DNA of 64,000 bases, taken from positions 1 to 64,000 of the forward strand of contig DIDS01000017.1 in NCBI GenBank assembly GCA_002418265.1. The letters run 5' to 3'. Of the stretch, positions 7,078-16,217 are shown in pieces. The notes beneath the pieces are model-generated. The model saw nothing but the letters and a program-made list of their open reading frames with translations, did not search any database and had not been told where the DNA came from. The position numbers and the translations under genes were made by a program. The stretch's first letter is position 1. Every line of letters starts with the position of its first letter. The DNA is from Acidimicrobiia bacterium UBA5794. Its GTDB lineage: Bacteria; Actinomycetota; Acidimicrobiia; Spongiisociales; UBA5794.

Positions 7078-8915
7078 TGGCTGGCCAGGCTTCCATGGAG
7101 TACGTGAAAGAGTTCTGCTGCAACCCTATCCGGGATCACCTCGGCAAGCTCGCCTTGTGATGCCCGACGCATCTTTTTGACCGATCCGAAATGCTTGATC
7201 AACGCCTTCTTCCTCCCCGGACCGATCCCAGCGACATCATCGAGAATGGAATCCACCATTGACCGGCTCCGTAACTGACGGTGGTACGAGACGGCGAATC
7301 GGTGTGCTTCGTCACGGACTCGTTGCAACAGATAGAGGGATTCCTCTCCCCGATCAATCACAATTGGATCTGATTGGTGCGGAACGAACACTTCCTCAAG
7401 CTTCTTTGCCAGTCCAACGGCGGGGATGTCAAGGCCGAACTCATCCAGGACCTTGACCGCGCGACCGAGCTGCCCCTTGCCACCGTCGATGACAACAAGG
7501 CTCGGCGGATAGGAAAAACGTCGTTGCTCCTCAGCGGAAAGCTCCTTCTCCGCAAGGTAGGCCGTGAATCTGCGTCGGATAACCTCCTCCATTGCAGCGA
7601 AATCATCTTGACCATCGATCGTCCGGATCTTGAATCTGCGGTATTGGCTCTTCTTGGGCAGGGCATCCTCGAACACCACCATCGATGCGACGGTATGGCT
7701 CCCCTGGATCGTTGAGATGTCGTAGCACTCAATCCGGAGAGGTGGAACGGGTAGGCCAAGTACATCTTGAAGACTACGTAATGCCCGGGCCCGCGCGTTG
7801 TGGTCGGAGTGGCGTTTCAGACGGTGTCGGTTGAACTCTTCGGTTGCATTTGCATGTGCCGTCTCCATGATCCGGCGCTTGGCCCCACGCTTTGGCACCC
7901 GGAGCGACACCGGTCCTCCCCGACGATACGAAAGCCACTCGCTCCACAGTGCAAGGTCATCGGGTTCTATTGGCACAAGAACCTCGCGGGGCGGCGGCTC
8001 GGCTCCGTAGAGTTGCCCGAGCATCCGGCCGACGAATTCGGAGGAGGAGATCTCCTCGACACGGTCGACAATCGTGGTCTTTCGCCCGGTCACACGTCCG
8101 TTTCGCACATACAGCACGACGAGGACAAACTCGAGATCATCCTCATCAAACGCGATCAGATCGAGGTTGTCGCGAGTCTCAGTGACCAGTTCCTGCCGCT
8201 CAAGCGCGGTCCGCATCGCTGCAGCCTGGTCACGGAGTCTTGCGGCCTTTTCGAACTCCTGGTGGGAGGCCGCCTCAGCCATTGCAGCCTCGACGTCATC
8301 GATCAACATGTCAGAATCGCCATTGAGAAACGTCGCGAGGCCGTCCACATGGTTGTCATACTCGCCATGCGTCACCTCCCCGACGCACGGGCCAGAGCAC
8401 TTCTCGATATGGAAGAGCAGGCAGGGCCTCCCCGATGCCTCATGCCTGCGGAACTTCGCATCTGTGCAGGTGCGGATCGGAAATGTGCGGAGCAGGCCGT
8501 CAAGGGTTTGGCGAATCGAGTAGGCCCGCGCATAGGGACCAAAGTACTCGACACCTTTTCGCTTGTTACCGCGCATAACGAGCGCCCGAGGCCATTCGTC
8601 CTGCCGTGTGATCGCGAGATACGGAAATGATTTGTCATCTTTGAGTCTCACGTTGAAGACGGGCTGGTGCTCCTGCACCAGTGAGAACTCGAGCATCAAT
8701 GCGGCAACTTCTGAATCGGTCACGATCCATTCGAGATCGTCGGCGAGATCGACAATGGAACGCGTGCGCGGGGCGAGGTCCTTTCGAAAGTAGCTCGCAG
8801 TGCGTTTCCGGAGCGATTTTGCCTTGCCGACATACAGTGGACGCCCGTGTTCGTCACGGAAGATGTAGACCCCCGGACCGTCGGGAACCGTAGAGGGTGC
8901 TGGACGGATGAGCAT
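7074..8915 (-). CDS. uvrC: Excinuclease ABC subunit C
   Basis: Makes the dual incisions of nucleotide excision repair after UvrA/UvrB damage recognition. In 613 residues: N-terminal GIY-YIG nuclease (GVYIFRDEHGRPLYVGKAKSL), a Cys-containing segment (CLLFHIEKCSGPC), a UVR domain (EAASHQEFEKAARLRDQ), a C-terminal RNase H-like nuclease (RIECYDISTIQG, VVIDGGKGQLG) and terminal helix-hairpin-helix motifs (VAGIGPGRKKALIKHFGS). ATG at 8915; no strong ribosome-binding site is visible. It is the first gene of the run that continues through rapZ and yvcK to secG. Confidence 0.97.
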   Translation of the reverse strand: MLIRPAPSTVPDGPGVYIFRDEHGRPLYVGKAKSLRKRTASYFRKDLAPRTRSIVDLADDLEWIVTDSEVAALMLEFSLVQEHQPVFNVRLKDDKSFPYLAITRQDEWPRALVMRGNKRKGVEYFGPYARAYSIRQTLDGLLRTFPIRTCTDAKFRRHEASGRPCLLFHIEKCSGPCVGEVTHGEYDNHVDGLATFLNGDSDMLIDDVEAAMAEAASHQEFEKAARLRDQAAAMRTALERQELVTETRDNLDLIAFDEDDLEFVLVVLYVRNGRVTGRKTTIVDRVEEISSSEFVGRMLGQLYGAEPPPREVLVPIEPDDLALWSEWLSYRRGGPVSLRVPKRGAKRRIMETAHANATEEFNRHRLKRHSDHNARARALRSLQDVLGLPVPPLRIECYDISTIQGSHTVASMVVFEDALPKKSQYRRFKIRTIDGQDDFAAMEEVIRRRFTAYLAEKELSAEEQRRFSYPPSLVVIDGGKGQLGRAVKVLDEFGLDIPAVGLAKKLEEVFVPHQSDPIVIDRGEESLYLLQRVRDEAHRFAVSYHRQLRSRSMVDSILDDVAGIGPGRKKALIKHFGSVKKMRRASQGELAEVIPDRVAAELFHVLHGSLASQ

Positions 8916-8985
8916 CAGGGAAGCTTACCGACGGCGCCCCATCGCATTTTCGGAGGTCAAGCGTTCAGCAGGGTGGACCCCCACA

Positions 8986-9025
8986 GTCGGTCATCGGTCG
9001 TCGGTCATCGGTCGTCGGTCATCAG
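8986..9025. repeat. Heptanucleotide repeat array (GTCATCG / GTCGTCG units)
   Basis: About five consecutive 7-bp units alternate between GTCATCG and GTCGTCG. The array lies in the gap between the uvrC start and the end of the methyltransferase gene, and its right half is inside the methyltransferase frame, where it supplies the last codons and the stop. It belongs to a family of arrays seen at several other intergenic places in the window. Confidence 0.9.
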
Positions 9026-9733
9026 AATATTTGTCCATCTGAGGCCGAGGAGTCGGGGAATCGTGTCTTGACCGAGGAACTCAGGGTAGGCGTCAAGAAT
9101 CTGCGGGCTCAATGGGCGCTCACGCATGAGGTCGAGTGACCATCCCGCAGCCGAAGCGTTGTTCAAGAGGACGTCGAGAGGTCGATGAAAGAACTCGATC
9201 TTCCTGTGTCCGGCTGGTTCGTGGGACGAGCCAATATCGAAGTAGGAACCCCAACGCCAAAACACCTCCTTGTCGGGATCGGCGAAGGGACCAGAACCCG
9301 GGGCGAGGAACACCGGATGGTTCATGACGACGACCAACGAGCCTCCTTTCCTCACAGCTCGAGCGGTCTCGGAGAAGAAGGTTGCGTCGTCTTGGATCAG
9401 ATCGAGCAAGTAAATCGATGCCGCATGATCGAAAGCGTCATTGACAAAGCACGCAAGCGAAGGGAGGCGTGCACGCACGGTGGGACCAACGCTACTGGCG
9501 TGAGCAAGTAGGTCCATGGACAGGTCGACCCCAATCGTCTGTGGTCCGGTCATCCCCATCGCCTGTCCCGTCCCACACCCAAGGTCGGCAATCACACCAG
9601 ACAGATCAGACGTCAACTCTCGATACAAGGGGTGCACGTCTGCCGCATAGACGGGGTCGTCAGTTGCCTCCGCTGACCACCACTCAGCAATATCGTCCCA
9701 TGAGTCGGTTGGAGGTGCTTCGTCTTGCGTCAT
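9005..9733 (-). CDS. Class I SAM-dependent methyltransferase
   Basis: A 242-residue protein with the SAM-binding motif I VIADLGCGTGQAMG (about residues 44-57) and an acidic motif II region (TIGVDLSMDLL). A conserved-looking IYLLDLIQDDATFF follows, then a post-motif strand (GGSLVVVMNHPVF). The substrate is not deducible; it resembles small-molecule methyltransferases of the UbiE/Methyltransf_11 kind. The ATG at 9733 starts the conserved region (MTQDEAPP); an upstream extension in the frame overlaps the divergent membrane-protein gene and is not real. The last residues MTDDR are encoded by a heptamer array, so the native terminus has probably been replaced. Divergent from the next gene with 23 nt between starts. 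Confidence 0.85.
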   Translation of the reverse strand: MTQDEAPPTDSWDDIAEWWSAEATDDPVYAADVHPLYRELTSDLSGVIADLGCGTGQAMGMTGPQTIGVDLSMDLLAHASSVGPTVRARLPSLACFVNDAFDHAASIYLLDLIQDDATFFSETARAVRKGGSLVVVMNHPVFLAPGSGPFADPDKEVFWRWGSYFDIGSSHEPAGHRKIEFFHRPLDVLLNNASAAGWSLDLMRERPLSPQILDAYPEFLGQDTIPRLLGLRWTNILMTDDR

Positions 9734-9756
9734 CAGACGTATAGCGTGCCATACCA

Positions 9757-10941
9757 ATGCAAGCGACACCACATTCTCTCGACGAACGGCGCGCTCGACT
9801 CCGCATGGCTTCGATGGTCGCCTGCTTCGCGGCCTTTCTGTTCTCGTACGCATTCGCCGTTCTCGACACCAACAATGTCTTGCGATCGGTCCTTGTCGCT
9901 GATGTGAATGCATACGAACAGATCGGCGCCGAGGTACTCGATGGCGCTGTCCCGTACACTCAGCTTGCGATCGAACACCTTCCCGTGTCGTTTCTTCCCA
10001 TAGCAGCACTGTCCTGGGTTGCCGACGTTCTTGGTGTTGGTCTCGTCTTGGTCTGGGTTCTCGCCATGGCTGCGGCATTCATCGGCTCCGTCGTAGTCAT
10101 CGACTCGATCGATCCGAATGAAGCAACAGGTCGCCGCTTCCTTTTCGTGTCCCTTCCCCTCCTCCCCCTCGTCCTGTTTCGTCTCGAACCATGGGTGGTC
10201 CTCCTTGCTGTCGTGTCGATCGCCGCCTATGCCGCAAACGAACAGACCAAGGGGGCGGTCTGGACCGTCGTCGCAACGCTCTCGAAGGGGTGGCCAATCG
10301 TGCTCGTGGCGTATCCGTGGCAACGCGGAAGGCGGTGGCTCGCCGTCGGTGTAACCACAGCATCTGGTGTACTTCTGGCGATTGTTGCCGCGTCGGACGG
10401 GTTTCAAAGGGCAAGGGCGTTCGATGGTATCCACAGCGAGACGATCGTTGGCAACCTTGTCCTCGTGTGGCGGCACTTCATGTCAATCCCGCTCGGATTG
10501 GGGGATGCAGCTGGTGCCGTCTACGTCGCGGTCCCCGACATTGCGGTCTTCGTCAACGCCATCCCGGGAATCGTCCTGTTCGGGATCGCTGTGTACGCTG
10601 TCGCAAGACATGAGTCGTCATTTCGTGACCTGACGTTGATCGTGGGCCTTGCAGTTCTCGGCATCATGTTGATGAGCCCACTGTTCTCGACGCAGTTCAT
10701 CTTCTGGCTGGCACCGTTCGCGGCGTTCGCCTCCACCGAGATTCGGAGGGTGTACGTCGTCGCCGCCACGATCGGCTTGGCGTCCGTCACCGTGTTTGAA
10801 CCGGCGGCTCTGTGGTGGTCAATCGAGGTTCTCTCAAAGAACATCGCGATCGTGTGGCTTGCCGTTGTCTGGGCCAGGATGGTCCTTGCGTTTCGAGGGT
10901 CTCAGCCAGTCAGCACCTCTCGCAAAAACTTGCCCGTGTAG
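9757..10941 (+). CDS. Polytopic membrane protein, probable GT-C / DUF2029-like glycosyltransferase
   Basis: A 394-residue protein with about nine to ten hydrophobic segments. The first extracytoplasmic loop carries an acidic pattern (VLVADVNAYEQIGAEVLDGAVPY) reminiscent of polyprenyl-phosphate-mannose-dependent GT-C enzymes (GT87/DUF2029), in which acidic residues after the first membrane helix are catalytic; SKGWPIVLVAYPWQRGRR also fits that family. Donor and acceptor are unknown. ATG at 9757, close to the divergent methyltransferase gene, so the two may share regulation. Its last 40 nt overlap the 3' end of uvrA on the opposite strand. The family assignment is tentative, the gene itself is clear. 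Confidence 0.75.
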   Translation: MQATPHSLDERRARLRMASMVACFAAFLFSYAFAVLDTNNVLRSVLVADVNAYEQIGAEVLDGAVPYTQLAIEHLPVSFLPIAALSWVADVLGVGLVLVWVLAMAAAFIGSVVVIDSIDPNEATGRRFLFVSLPLLPLVLFRLEPWVVLLAVVSIAAYAANEQTKGAVWTVVATLSKGWPIVLVAYPWQRGRRWLAVGVTTASGVLLAIVAASDGFQRARAFDGIHSETIVGNLVLVWRHFMSIPLGLGDAAGAVYVAVPDIAVFVNAIPGIVLFGIAVYAVARHESSFRDLTLIVGLAVLGIMLMSPLFSTQFIFWLAPFAAFASTEIRRVYVVAATIGLASVTVFEPAALWWSIEVLSKNIAIVWLAVVWARMVLAFRGSQPVSTSRKNLPV

Positions 10942-13727
10942 CTCGCCGGAACCTCCGCAATGTCCTCTGGAGTTCCGACAGCGACCACCTCGCCACCACC
11001 GTCACCTCCCTCGGGACCAAGATCGATGACCCAATCCACAGACTTGATGACATCAAGATTATGTTCGATCACCACAACGGTGTTGCCTGTATCGACAAGG
11101 CGCTGAAGGACCCCAAGCAGTTTACGAATATCCTCAAAGTGCAACCCGGTGGTGGGTTCGTCGAGAATGTAGAACGTTCGCCCGGTCGAGCGCTTTCCGA
11201 GTTCCGAAGCAAGTTTCACTCTCTGGGCCTCGCCTCCCGAAAGGGTTGGTGCCGGTTGACCGAGCCGGACATATCCTAGGCCGACGTCATACAGCGTTCC
11301 GAGAAGCCGTGCGATACGAGGCTGATGCTCGAAGAACGTCAGCGCCTCCTCGATGGACATGTCGAGTACATCGGCGATCGAATGGCCCTTGAACTTCACC
11401 TCGAGCGTGTCTCTGTTGTACCGCAAGCCGTTGCACGTGTCGCACAGGACGTAGACATCGGGGAGAAAATGCATCTCGATCTTCAGCGTGCCATCGCCCT
11501 TACATGCCTCGCATCGACCGCCGGAGACATTGAAGGAGAAACGCCCCGGTTTGTACCCACGGATTCTTGCGTCCTGGGTGGAGGCGAAGAGCTGTCTGAT
11601 CATGTCGAAGACCTTGGTGTACGTTGCCGGATTCGAACGTGGTGTCCGACCGATCGGTGACTGATCGATGTTGATCACCTTGTCGATCAGATCAAGACCC
11701 TCGGTCCGTTTGTGCCTCCCTGCTCTCTGGCGAGAACCATGCAACGACTCGTGCAGTGACTTGCTCAGGATCTCTTGAACAAGCGACGACTTGCCGCTGC
11801 CCGACACACCTGTCACCGCGGTCAGTGTCCCAAGCGGGAAGGAGACATCGATGTTCTTGAGATTGTTCTCCGTCGCCCCGTGGACGGTCACGAACTCATC
11901 ACGATGCGCACGGCGGGATGCGGGAATCTCGATCGTGCGCTTCCCTGCGAGATACTGACCGGTCATCGAAAGGGGGACCGCTTCGATGTCGGTCACCTTC
12001 CCCTGTGCAATGATCACACCACCATGTTCACCGGCACCGGGTCCGATATCCACGATGTGGTCGGCAATCCTGATCGTGTCCTCATCGTGCTCCACCACGA
12101 TCAGGGTGTTACCGAGATCGCGGAGTCGCAGAAGCGTCTCGACCAGTCTTTGGTTGTCCCGCTGATGCAGACCGATCGACGGCTCATCAAGAATGTAGAG
12201 CACGCCGACGAGACCTGACCCGATCTGGGTCGCCAACCGGATGCGCTGTGCCTCACCACCCGCAAGCGTTGCCGCCGAGCGGGCGAGCGTCAGGTAGTCA
12301 AGGCCGACCGCAACGAGGAAATTGAGCCGTTCTGCTATCTCTTTCACGATCGGGTCGGCAACCGTGGCGTCGCGCTCATCCAGCTTGATGGAGGTCAAAA
12401 AATCCAGTGACTTTCCGAGACTCATCGCCGAGAGCTCGGCGATGTTCGTGTCGTTGATGGTGACGGCCAAAGAGATGGCGTTGAGTCTCCCGCCCTCACA
12501 GGTCACACAGGGAATCTCGCGCATGTATTGCTGGTACTGGGCACGCGCGCTGTCCGTTTCAGCACTTGCGTAGCGGCGCTCGACCCACGCGAGCGCCCCT
12601 TCGTACTTTGCGTCGTAGGAACGCTGTCGTCCGAAGCGGTTCTCATAGCGAACCGTATACGTTGCGTCATCATCGCCGTTGAGAAACAGATCCTGCTCCT
12701 TTTCGGACAACGACGACCACGGTGCATCAACATCGACGCCGTTTGCATCCGACACCGACCGTATCAATCGTTGGTAGTACGTCATCCGATGACGACCACG
12801 CCACGGCGCTATGGCCCCGTCCGCCAATGAACGGTCTGGCTGGGGCACGACGAGCTCGGCGTCGACCTGGAATCGGGTCCCGATACCCGAACACGCCTCA
12901 CAGGCACCGTAAGGGCTGTTGAACGAGAAGTTCCGAGGTTGCAGATCCTCGAAGGACAGTCCACATTCGGGGCACGCAAATGCTTGGGAGAACGACAGTG
13001 TCGGTCCATCCTCGATATCGACCAGCGCTGTCCCATCTGCAAGATCGAGGGCAGTTTCGATCGAATCCGTCAAGCGGCGCTCGACCCCCTTCTTTCGGAC
13101 GAGACGATCGACGATCACCTCGATCGTATGTTGTTCATAGCGGGCCAATGCGATGTCATCGGTGAGATCGACCACCTCACCATCGATCCTCGCCCTTGAA
13201 AATCCGGCCTTGACCAGATCCTCGATCAGCTGATCGTATTCACCCTTGCGTCCCCTGACCACCGGTGCGAGGATCTGGAAACGTGTCGTGTCCTCAAGCT
13301 CAAGAATTCGGTCGACGATCTGTTGGGGCGACTGACGCGACACGGCATTGCCGTCGTTCGGGCAGTGCGGAACACCGATTCTGGCGAAAAGCAGCCGAAG
13401 GTAGTCATGGATCTCAGTGACCGTTCCCACGGTAGAACGTGGATTTCTGCTCGCCGTCTTCTGATCGATCGAAATGGCCGGGGACAAACCCTCAATGAAA
13501 TCCACATCTGGCTTGTCCATCTGTCCAAGAAACTGTCTGGCATACGCCGAGAGACTTTCAACATATCGCCGCTGACCCTCGGCATAGATCGTGTCGAACG
13601 CGAGCGACGACTTGCCCGATCCCGAAAGCCCGGTGAAGACAATCAGCCGATCACGCGGTAGTTCAACATCGATGTTCTTGAGGTTGTGTTCCCTGGCACC
13701 TTTGACAATGATCTTGCCGCTTGACAC
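10902..13727 (-). CDS. uvrA: Excinuclease ABC subunit A
   Basis: ATPase that finds DNA damage and loads UvrB. 941 residues with two ABC ATPase modules: Walker A GLSGSGKSS (N-terminal) and GVSGSGKSS (C-terminal), ABC signatures TLAGGEAQR and TLSGGEAQR, and Walker B LYILDEPSIGLH and FYILDEPTTGLH. The zinc module with CEACKGDGTLK and CDTC is present. GTG start at 13727, giving the standard N-terminus (IIVKGAREHNLKNIDVELP). The gene is separate from uvrB and uvrC but within 10 kb of both. The 3' end overlaps the convergent membrane-protein gene by 40 nt. Confidence 0.98.
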   Translation of the reverse strand: MSSGKIIVKGAREHNLKNIDVELPRDRLIVFTGLSGSGKSSLAFDTIYAEGQRRYVESLSAYARQFLGQMDKPDVDFIEGLSPAISIDQKTASRNPRSTVGTVTEIHDYLRLLFARIGVPHCPNDGNAVSRQSPQQIVDRILELEDTTRFQILAPVVRGRKGEYDQLIEDLVKAGFSRARIDGEVVDLTDDIALARYEQHTIEVIVDRLVRKKGVERRLTDSIETALDLADGTALVDIEDGPTLSFSQAFACPECGLSFEDLQPRNFSFNSPYGACEACSGIGTRFQVDAELVVPQPDRSLADGAIAPWRGRHRMTYYQRLIRSVSDANGVDVDAPWSSLSEKEQDLFLNGDDDATYTVRYENRFGRQRSYDAKYEGALAWVERRYASAETDSARAQYQQYMREIPCVTCEGGRLNAISLAVTINDTNIAELSAMSLGKSLDFLTSIKLDERDATVADPIVKEIAERLNFLVAVGLDYLTLARSAATLAGGEAQRIRLATQIGSGLVGVLYILDEPSIGLHQRDNQRLVETLLRLRDLGNTLIVVEHDEDTIRIADHIVDIGPGAGEHGGVIIAQGKVTDIEAVPLSMTGQYLAGKRTIEIPASRRAHRDEFVTVHGATENNLKNIDVSFPLGTLTAVTGVSGSGKSSLVQEILSKSLHESLHGSRQRAGRHKRTEGLDLIDKVINIDQSPIGRTPRSNPATYTKVFDMIRQLFASTQDARIRGYKPGRFSFNVSGGRCEACKGDGTLKIEMHFLPDVYVLCDTCNGLRYNRDTLEVKFKGHSIADVLDMSIEEALTFFEHQPRIARLLGTLYDVGLGYVRLGQPAPTLSGGEAQRVKLASELGKRSTGRTFYILDEPTTGLHFEDIRKLLGVLQRLVDTGNTVVVIEHNLDVIKSVDWVIDLGPEGGDGGGEVVAVGTPEDIAEVPASYTGKFLREVLTG

Positions 13728-13796
13728 GCTGTTCTGCCTCTGTTTCTACCACGACCAGCTCGATGATCGAGTGTACCGAGGAGGAGTGACAGAAAT

Positions 13797-13838
13797 CCGA
13801 TGACCGATGACCGACGTCAGACGTCAGACGTCAGAAAG
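13797..13838. repeat. Heptanucleotide repeat array (GACCGAT and GTCAGAC units)
   Basis: Two or three TGACCGA units followed by three GTCAGAC-type units, in the gap between the uvrA start and the stop of the CLC channel gene. Both unit types recur elsewhere in the window in the same combination. The rest of the 140-nt gap shows nothing recognisable. Confidence 0.88.
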
Positions 13839-13867
13839 CCGTATGCCGACATTCAGAGGAGGGCTGG

Positions 13868-15595
13868 TCAAGGAGCTCTCTTGCGATGGAGCCAGCCGTC
13901 TTGGCGTTCCTCGGCTTCGGCGACTCGTCGAGCGGCGGCCAAAATGTTGGTTCTCGTGCACATACCGATGACACATCCTCTCGCATCCACAACAGGGAGG
14001 TGTTCGATACCTTCAGCGATCATGAGACGATTGACGTCGTGGACTGTCTCATCCGCCATCACCGTCACCACATCTCGTCTTGCAAACTCGTCCACGAGCG
14101 AACTGAGCGGCTTGTCGTACAGGTCGGCACGAGAGATGATCCCCGTCAGCTTCCGATTCTGACCAATGACCGGGAACGTGACATGGCCTGTCCTTTCGAT
14201 GATCCCGATCGCATCGCTGACGGTCGTGCCTTCGTCGATGGCGACGACCTGGCTGGTCATGATCTCCGCCACCCGTGCTCCTTGTATCAGATCCATCTCG
14301 AAGTCCGTGTTCACCCGATATCCCCGACGATGCAATTTCTCGGTCATCAGCGTATTGGGAAGCAGCCATGCACCAACAAGATCGGCAAGCACGCTCGCAA
14401 GAATCAGCGGGAGAATCGCGTTGTAGTCCTGCGTGATCTCGAAAACGAAGATGATCGACGTGAGGGTCGCTCGAGTCGCCGCACCAAACGTCGCGGCCAT
14501 GGCCACGAGCGCGAACGCCCCAGCCGTCAGACCAGTCCCTGGCACAATCTGGAGCGTAACCTCACCGACCAGCGCTCCGAAGGCACTCGCGATGAGCATG
14601 ACCGGAGCAAGTGTGCCCCCAGATGTCCCAGAACCGAGAGCCAACCACCATGCGACCATCTTGGCACCCGCAAGGATGGCAAGTGCACCAGCGGCCATTC
14701 CGCCGGCAAGAACGGCGTCGATCTGGTCGTATCCAACACCGAGAACCTCTGGGATCGCCATTCCGATGAGTCCGAACCCGAGGGCACCGATCATCGGATG
14801 CCAGAACTCCCCGACAGGCAAACGACGGAATGCTGCCTCGACAACGAACAGGCCCTTCGAAATGATCACGGCCAGCAAACCGCACAGAAGGCCGAGGGGT
14901 ACGAACAAGGGGAGCTCGGCAAGACCCGCAAAACCATGTTGTGGAACGGTAAACAAAGGTCCCGAACCGAACAGGGACGTATGGATTGCGCCGGCGACCG
15001 AGGCAGCGACTGCTGTCGGAATGAACGCACGGGTCGAGAACTCAAAGAGCAACAGTTCGGTGACAAGCACAATCGACGCCATCGGTGCTCCGAACGTGGC
15101 GGCCATACCGCCGGCTGCTCCGCAAGCGAGGAGGATCTTCCTCTCTGACGGCGACACCCTGAGAAGCTGGCCGACCAACGAGCCAATCGAGCCCCCCGTG
15201 ACGATGATCGGACCCTCCGCACCGAAGGGCCCACCCGTGCCGATTGCTATCGAGGCTGACAGTGGTTTGGTGACAGCAGTCCTTGGGGCAACCCGACTCT
15301 GATGGTGGAGGATGGATTCCATCGCCTCGGGAATTCCGTGGCCTTTGATGATCGGGCTCCAACGGGCGATCAATGCCACAGCGAGACCTCCGACCACGGC
15401 CACAACAACGATACGAGGTGAAGGCTGCAGCGCGCTCATCGATGGCAGGCTGAATTCGACACGACCGAAGAGGAACAGGTTTGTGAGGAAGCCAATGAGC
15501 TTGATCAGAATCCAAGCGGCCCCAGCCGACAAAGCACCGATGACAACGGCAAGCGCACTCAGATAGGTGATTCGGCGGGGTGTGGTACGTAGCAC
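13868..15595 (-). CDS. CLC-family chloride channel or H+/Cl- antiporter with two CBS domains
   Basis: A 575-residue voltage-gated-chloride-channel-family protein. About ten membrane segments span residues 10-420, including the selectivity motif GTGGPFGAEGP, whose Glu is the gating/proton glutamate position, and GSGTSGGTLAPV. The C-terminal part holds two CBS domains (starting near VAEIMTSQVVAIDEGTTV and RRDVVTVMADETVHD) that probably bind adenine nucleotides. GTG start at 15595. The 25-nt gap to the divergent marR gene contains a palindrome ten bases upstream of this start, so repression by that MarR protein is likely. Transported ion (chloride, nitrate or fluoride) cannot be fixed; the gating Glu favours a Cl-/H+ exchanger. 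Confidence 0.92.
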   Translation of the reverse strand: MLRTTPRRITYLSALAVVIGALSAGAAWILIKLIGFLTNLFLFGRVEFSLPSMSALQPSPRIVVVAVVGGLAVALIARWSPIIKGHGIPEAMESILHHQSRVAPRTAVTKPLSASIAIGTGGPFGAEGPIIVTGGSIGSLVGQLLRVSPSERKILLACGAAGGMAATFGAPMASIVLVTELLLFEFSTRAFIPTAVAASVAGAIHTSLFGSGPLFTVPQHGFAGLAELPLFVPLGLLCGLLAVIISKGLFVVEAAFRRLPVGEFWHPMIGALGFGLIGMAIPEVLGVGYDQIDAVLAGGMAAGALAILAGAKMVAWWLALGSGTSGGTLAPVMLIASAFGALVGEVTLQIVPGTGLTAGAFALVAMAATFGAATRATLTSIIFVFEITQDYNAILPLILASVLADLVGAWLLPNTLMTEKLHRRGYRVNTDFEMDLIQGARVAEIMTSQVVAIDEGTTVSDAIGIIERTGHVTFPVIGQNRKLTGIISRADLYDKPLSSLVDEFARRDVVTVMADETVHDVNRLMIAEGIEHLPVVDARGCVIGMCTRTNILAAARRVAEAEERQDGWLHRKRAP

Positions 15596-15605
15596 CAGGA
15601 CAAGT

Positions 15606-15622
15606 ATATCGTGATACGATAT
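15606..15622. promoter_or_regulatory. Palindromic operator between the CLC channel and marR genes
   Basis: ATATCGT-GAT-ACGATAT: perfect 7-bp arms with a 3-bp spacer, overlapping the ATG of the MarR gene at 15621 and 10 nt upstream of the CLC start. Size and symmetry match typical MarR-dimer sites, and its position suits simultaneous control of both divergent genes. Binding is inferred, not demonstrated. Confidence 0.72.
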
Positions 15623-16043
15623 GTCAACACAGCCACCATCGATGCCACTGTCTGATTCCGACTATCGAAGGCTTCTGGAACTACGTACGGGTCTCCGACG
15701 ATTTCTCAAGTGGAGTGGTGACCGTGCCCGAGCCTCGGGCCTCACCCCGACACAGCATCAGCTTCTTCTTGCGATCCGTGGGCATCCCGAGAGTCAGGAT
15801 CCCACGGTGTCAGATTTGGCAGAGCAGCTACAGCTTCGGCATCACAGCACGGTCGAGCTGATTGACAGAGCCGAACGTGATGGGCTGGTGACCAGGGAGA
15901 CGGATCCGACCGATGCAAGAGTCGTCAGGCTGCACCTGACGTCAGAGGGCAATACCAAGCTGGCAACGCTATCCGAACAGCACGTGGACGAGCTCAACCG
16001 ATTGGCGCCAAGAATGAGGGAGCTATGGGCAGGCTTGGAGTAG
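15621..16043 (+). CDS. MarR-family transcriptional regulator
   Basis: A 140-residue winged-helix regulator. The core LTPTQHQLLLAIRGHP, then TVSDLAEQLQLRHHSTVELIDRAERDGLV (helix-turn-helix) and the wing RETDPTDARVVRLHLTSEG are textbook MarR features. No ribosome-binding site is visible before either the ATG at 15621 or the in-frame ATG at 15642; the former lies inside the palindrome and could be used on a leaderless transcript, the latter would still leave an intact domain. It probably represses itself and the divergent CLC channel gene in response to an unknown ligand. The TAG stop directly abuts a heptamer array. Confidence 0.92.
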   Translation: MSTQPPSMPLSDSDYRRLLELRTGLRRFLKWSGDRARASGLTPTQHQLLLAIRGHPESQDPTVSDLAEQLQLRHHSTVELIDRAERDGLVTRETDPTDARVVRLHLTSEGNTKLATLSEQHVDELNRLAPRMRELWAGLE

Positions 16044-16112
16044 AAGTCAGAAGTCAGAAGTCAGAAGTCAGAAGTCAGATGACCGATGACCGATGACCGA
16101 TGACCGAAGTCA
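16044..16112. repeat. Heptanucleotide repeat array (five GTCAGAA plus four GACCGAT units)
   Basis: Five tandem AAGTCAG units followed without a break by four TGACCGA units and a degenerate AGTCAAG. It begins at the base after the marR stop. It lies in the convergent gap between marR and the lipoprotein gene. It is the clearest example of two unit types fused in one array. Confidence 0.92.
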
Positions 16113-16113
16113 A

Positions 16114-16172
16114 GAGTTCAGCTGCTGAACTCCAAGGAACCCGCTTCGGGTTCCCGACGCCAGACCGTTGGC
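16114..16172. repeat. Hairpin element next to the heptamer array
   Basis: Stem 1 GAGTTCAG/CTGAACTC (16114-16132, 3-nt loop), stem 2 GGAACCCG/CGGGTTCC (16136-16154, 3-nt loop), then a weaker CGCCA/TGGCG pair (about 16157-16172). The same framework with different but still complementary stem bases occurs at 39439-39484, directly after the tRNA gene. It could also serve as a terminator for the convergent genes, although no T-run follows. Confidence 0.75.
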
Positions 16173-16217
16173 GGGAAGAGGGCGTACTCGATCTCCGGTC
16201 TCACAGATGTTCTGTGT

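Noticed and set aside
9734..10078. N-terminal extension of the methyltransferase frame up to 10078
   Set aside because: Arg/Pro/His-rich sequence antisense to the membrane-protein gene; the conserved part starts at the ATG at 9733.
13868..15595. Long plus-strand frames opposite the CLC gene (for example 13886-15148)
   Set aside because: Compositional shadows: charged low-complexity translations with no family motifs, opposite a clear CLC gene.
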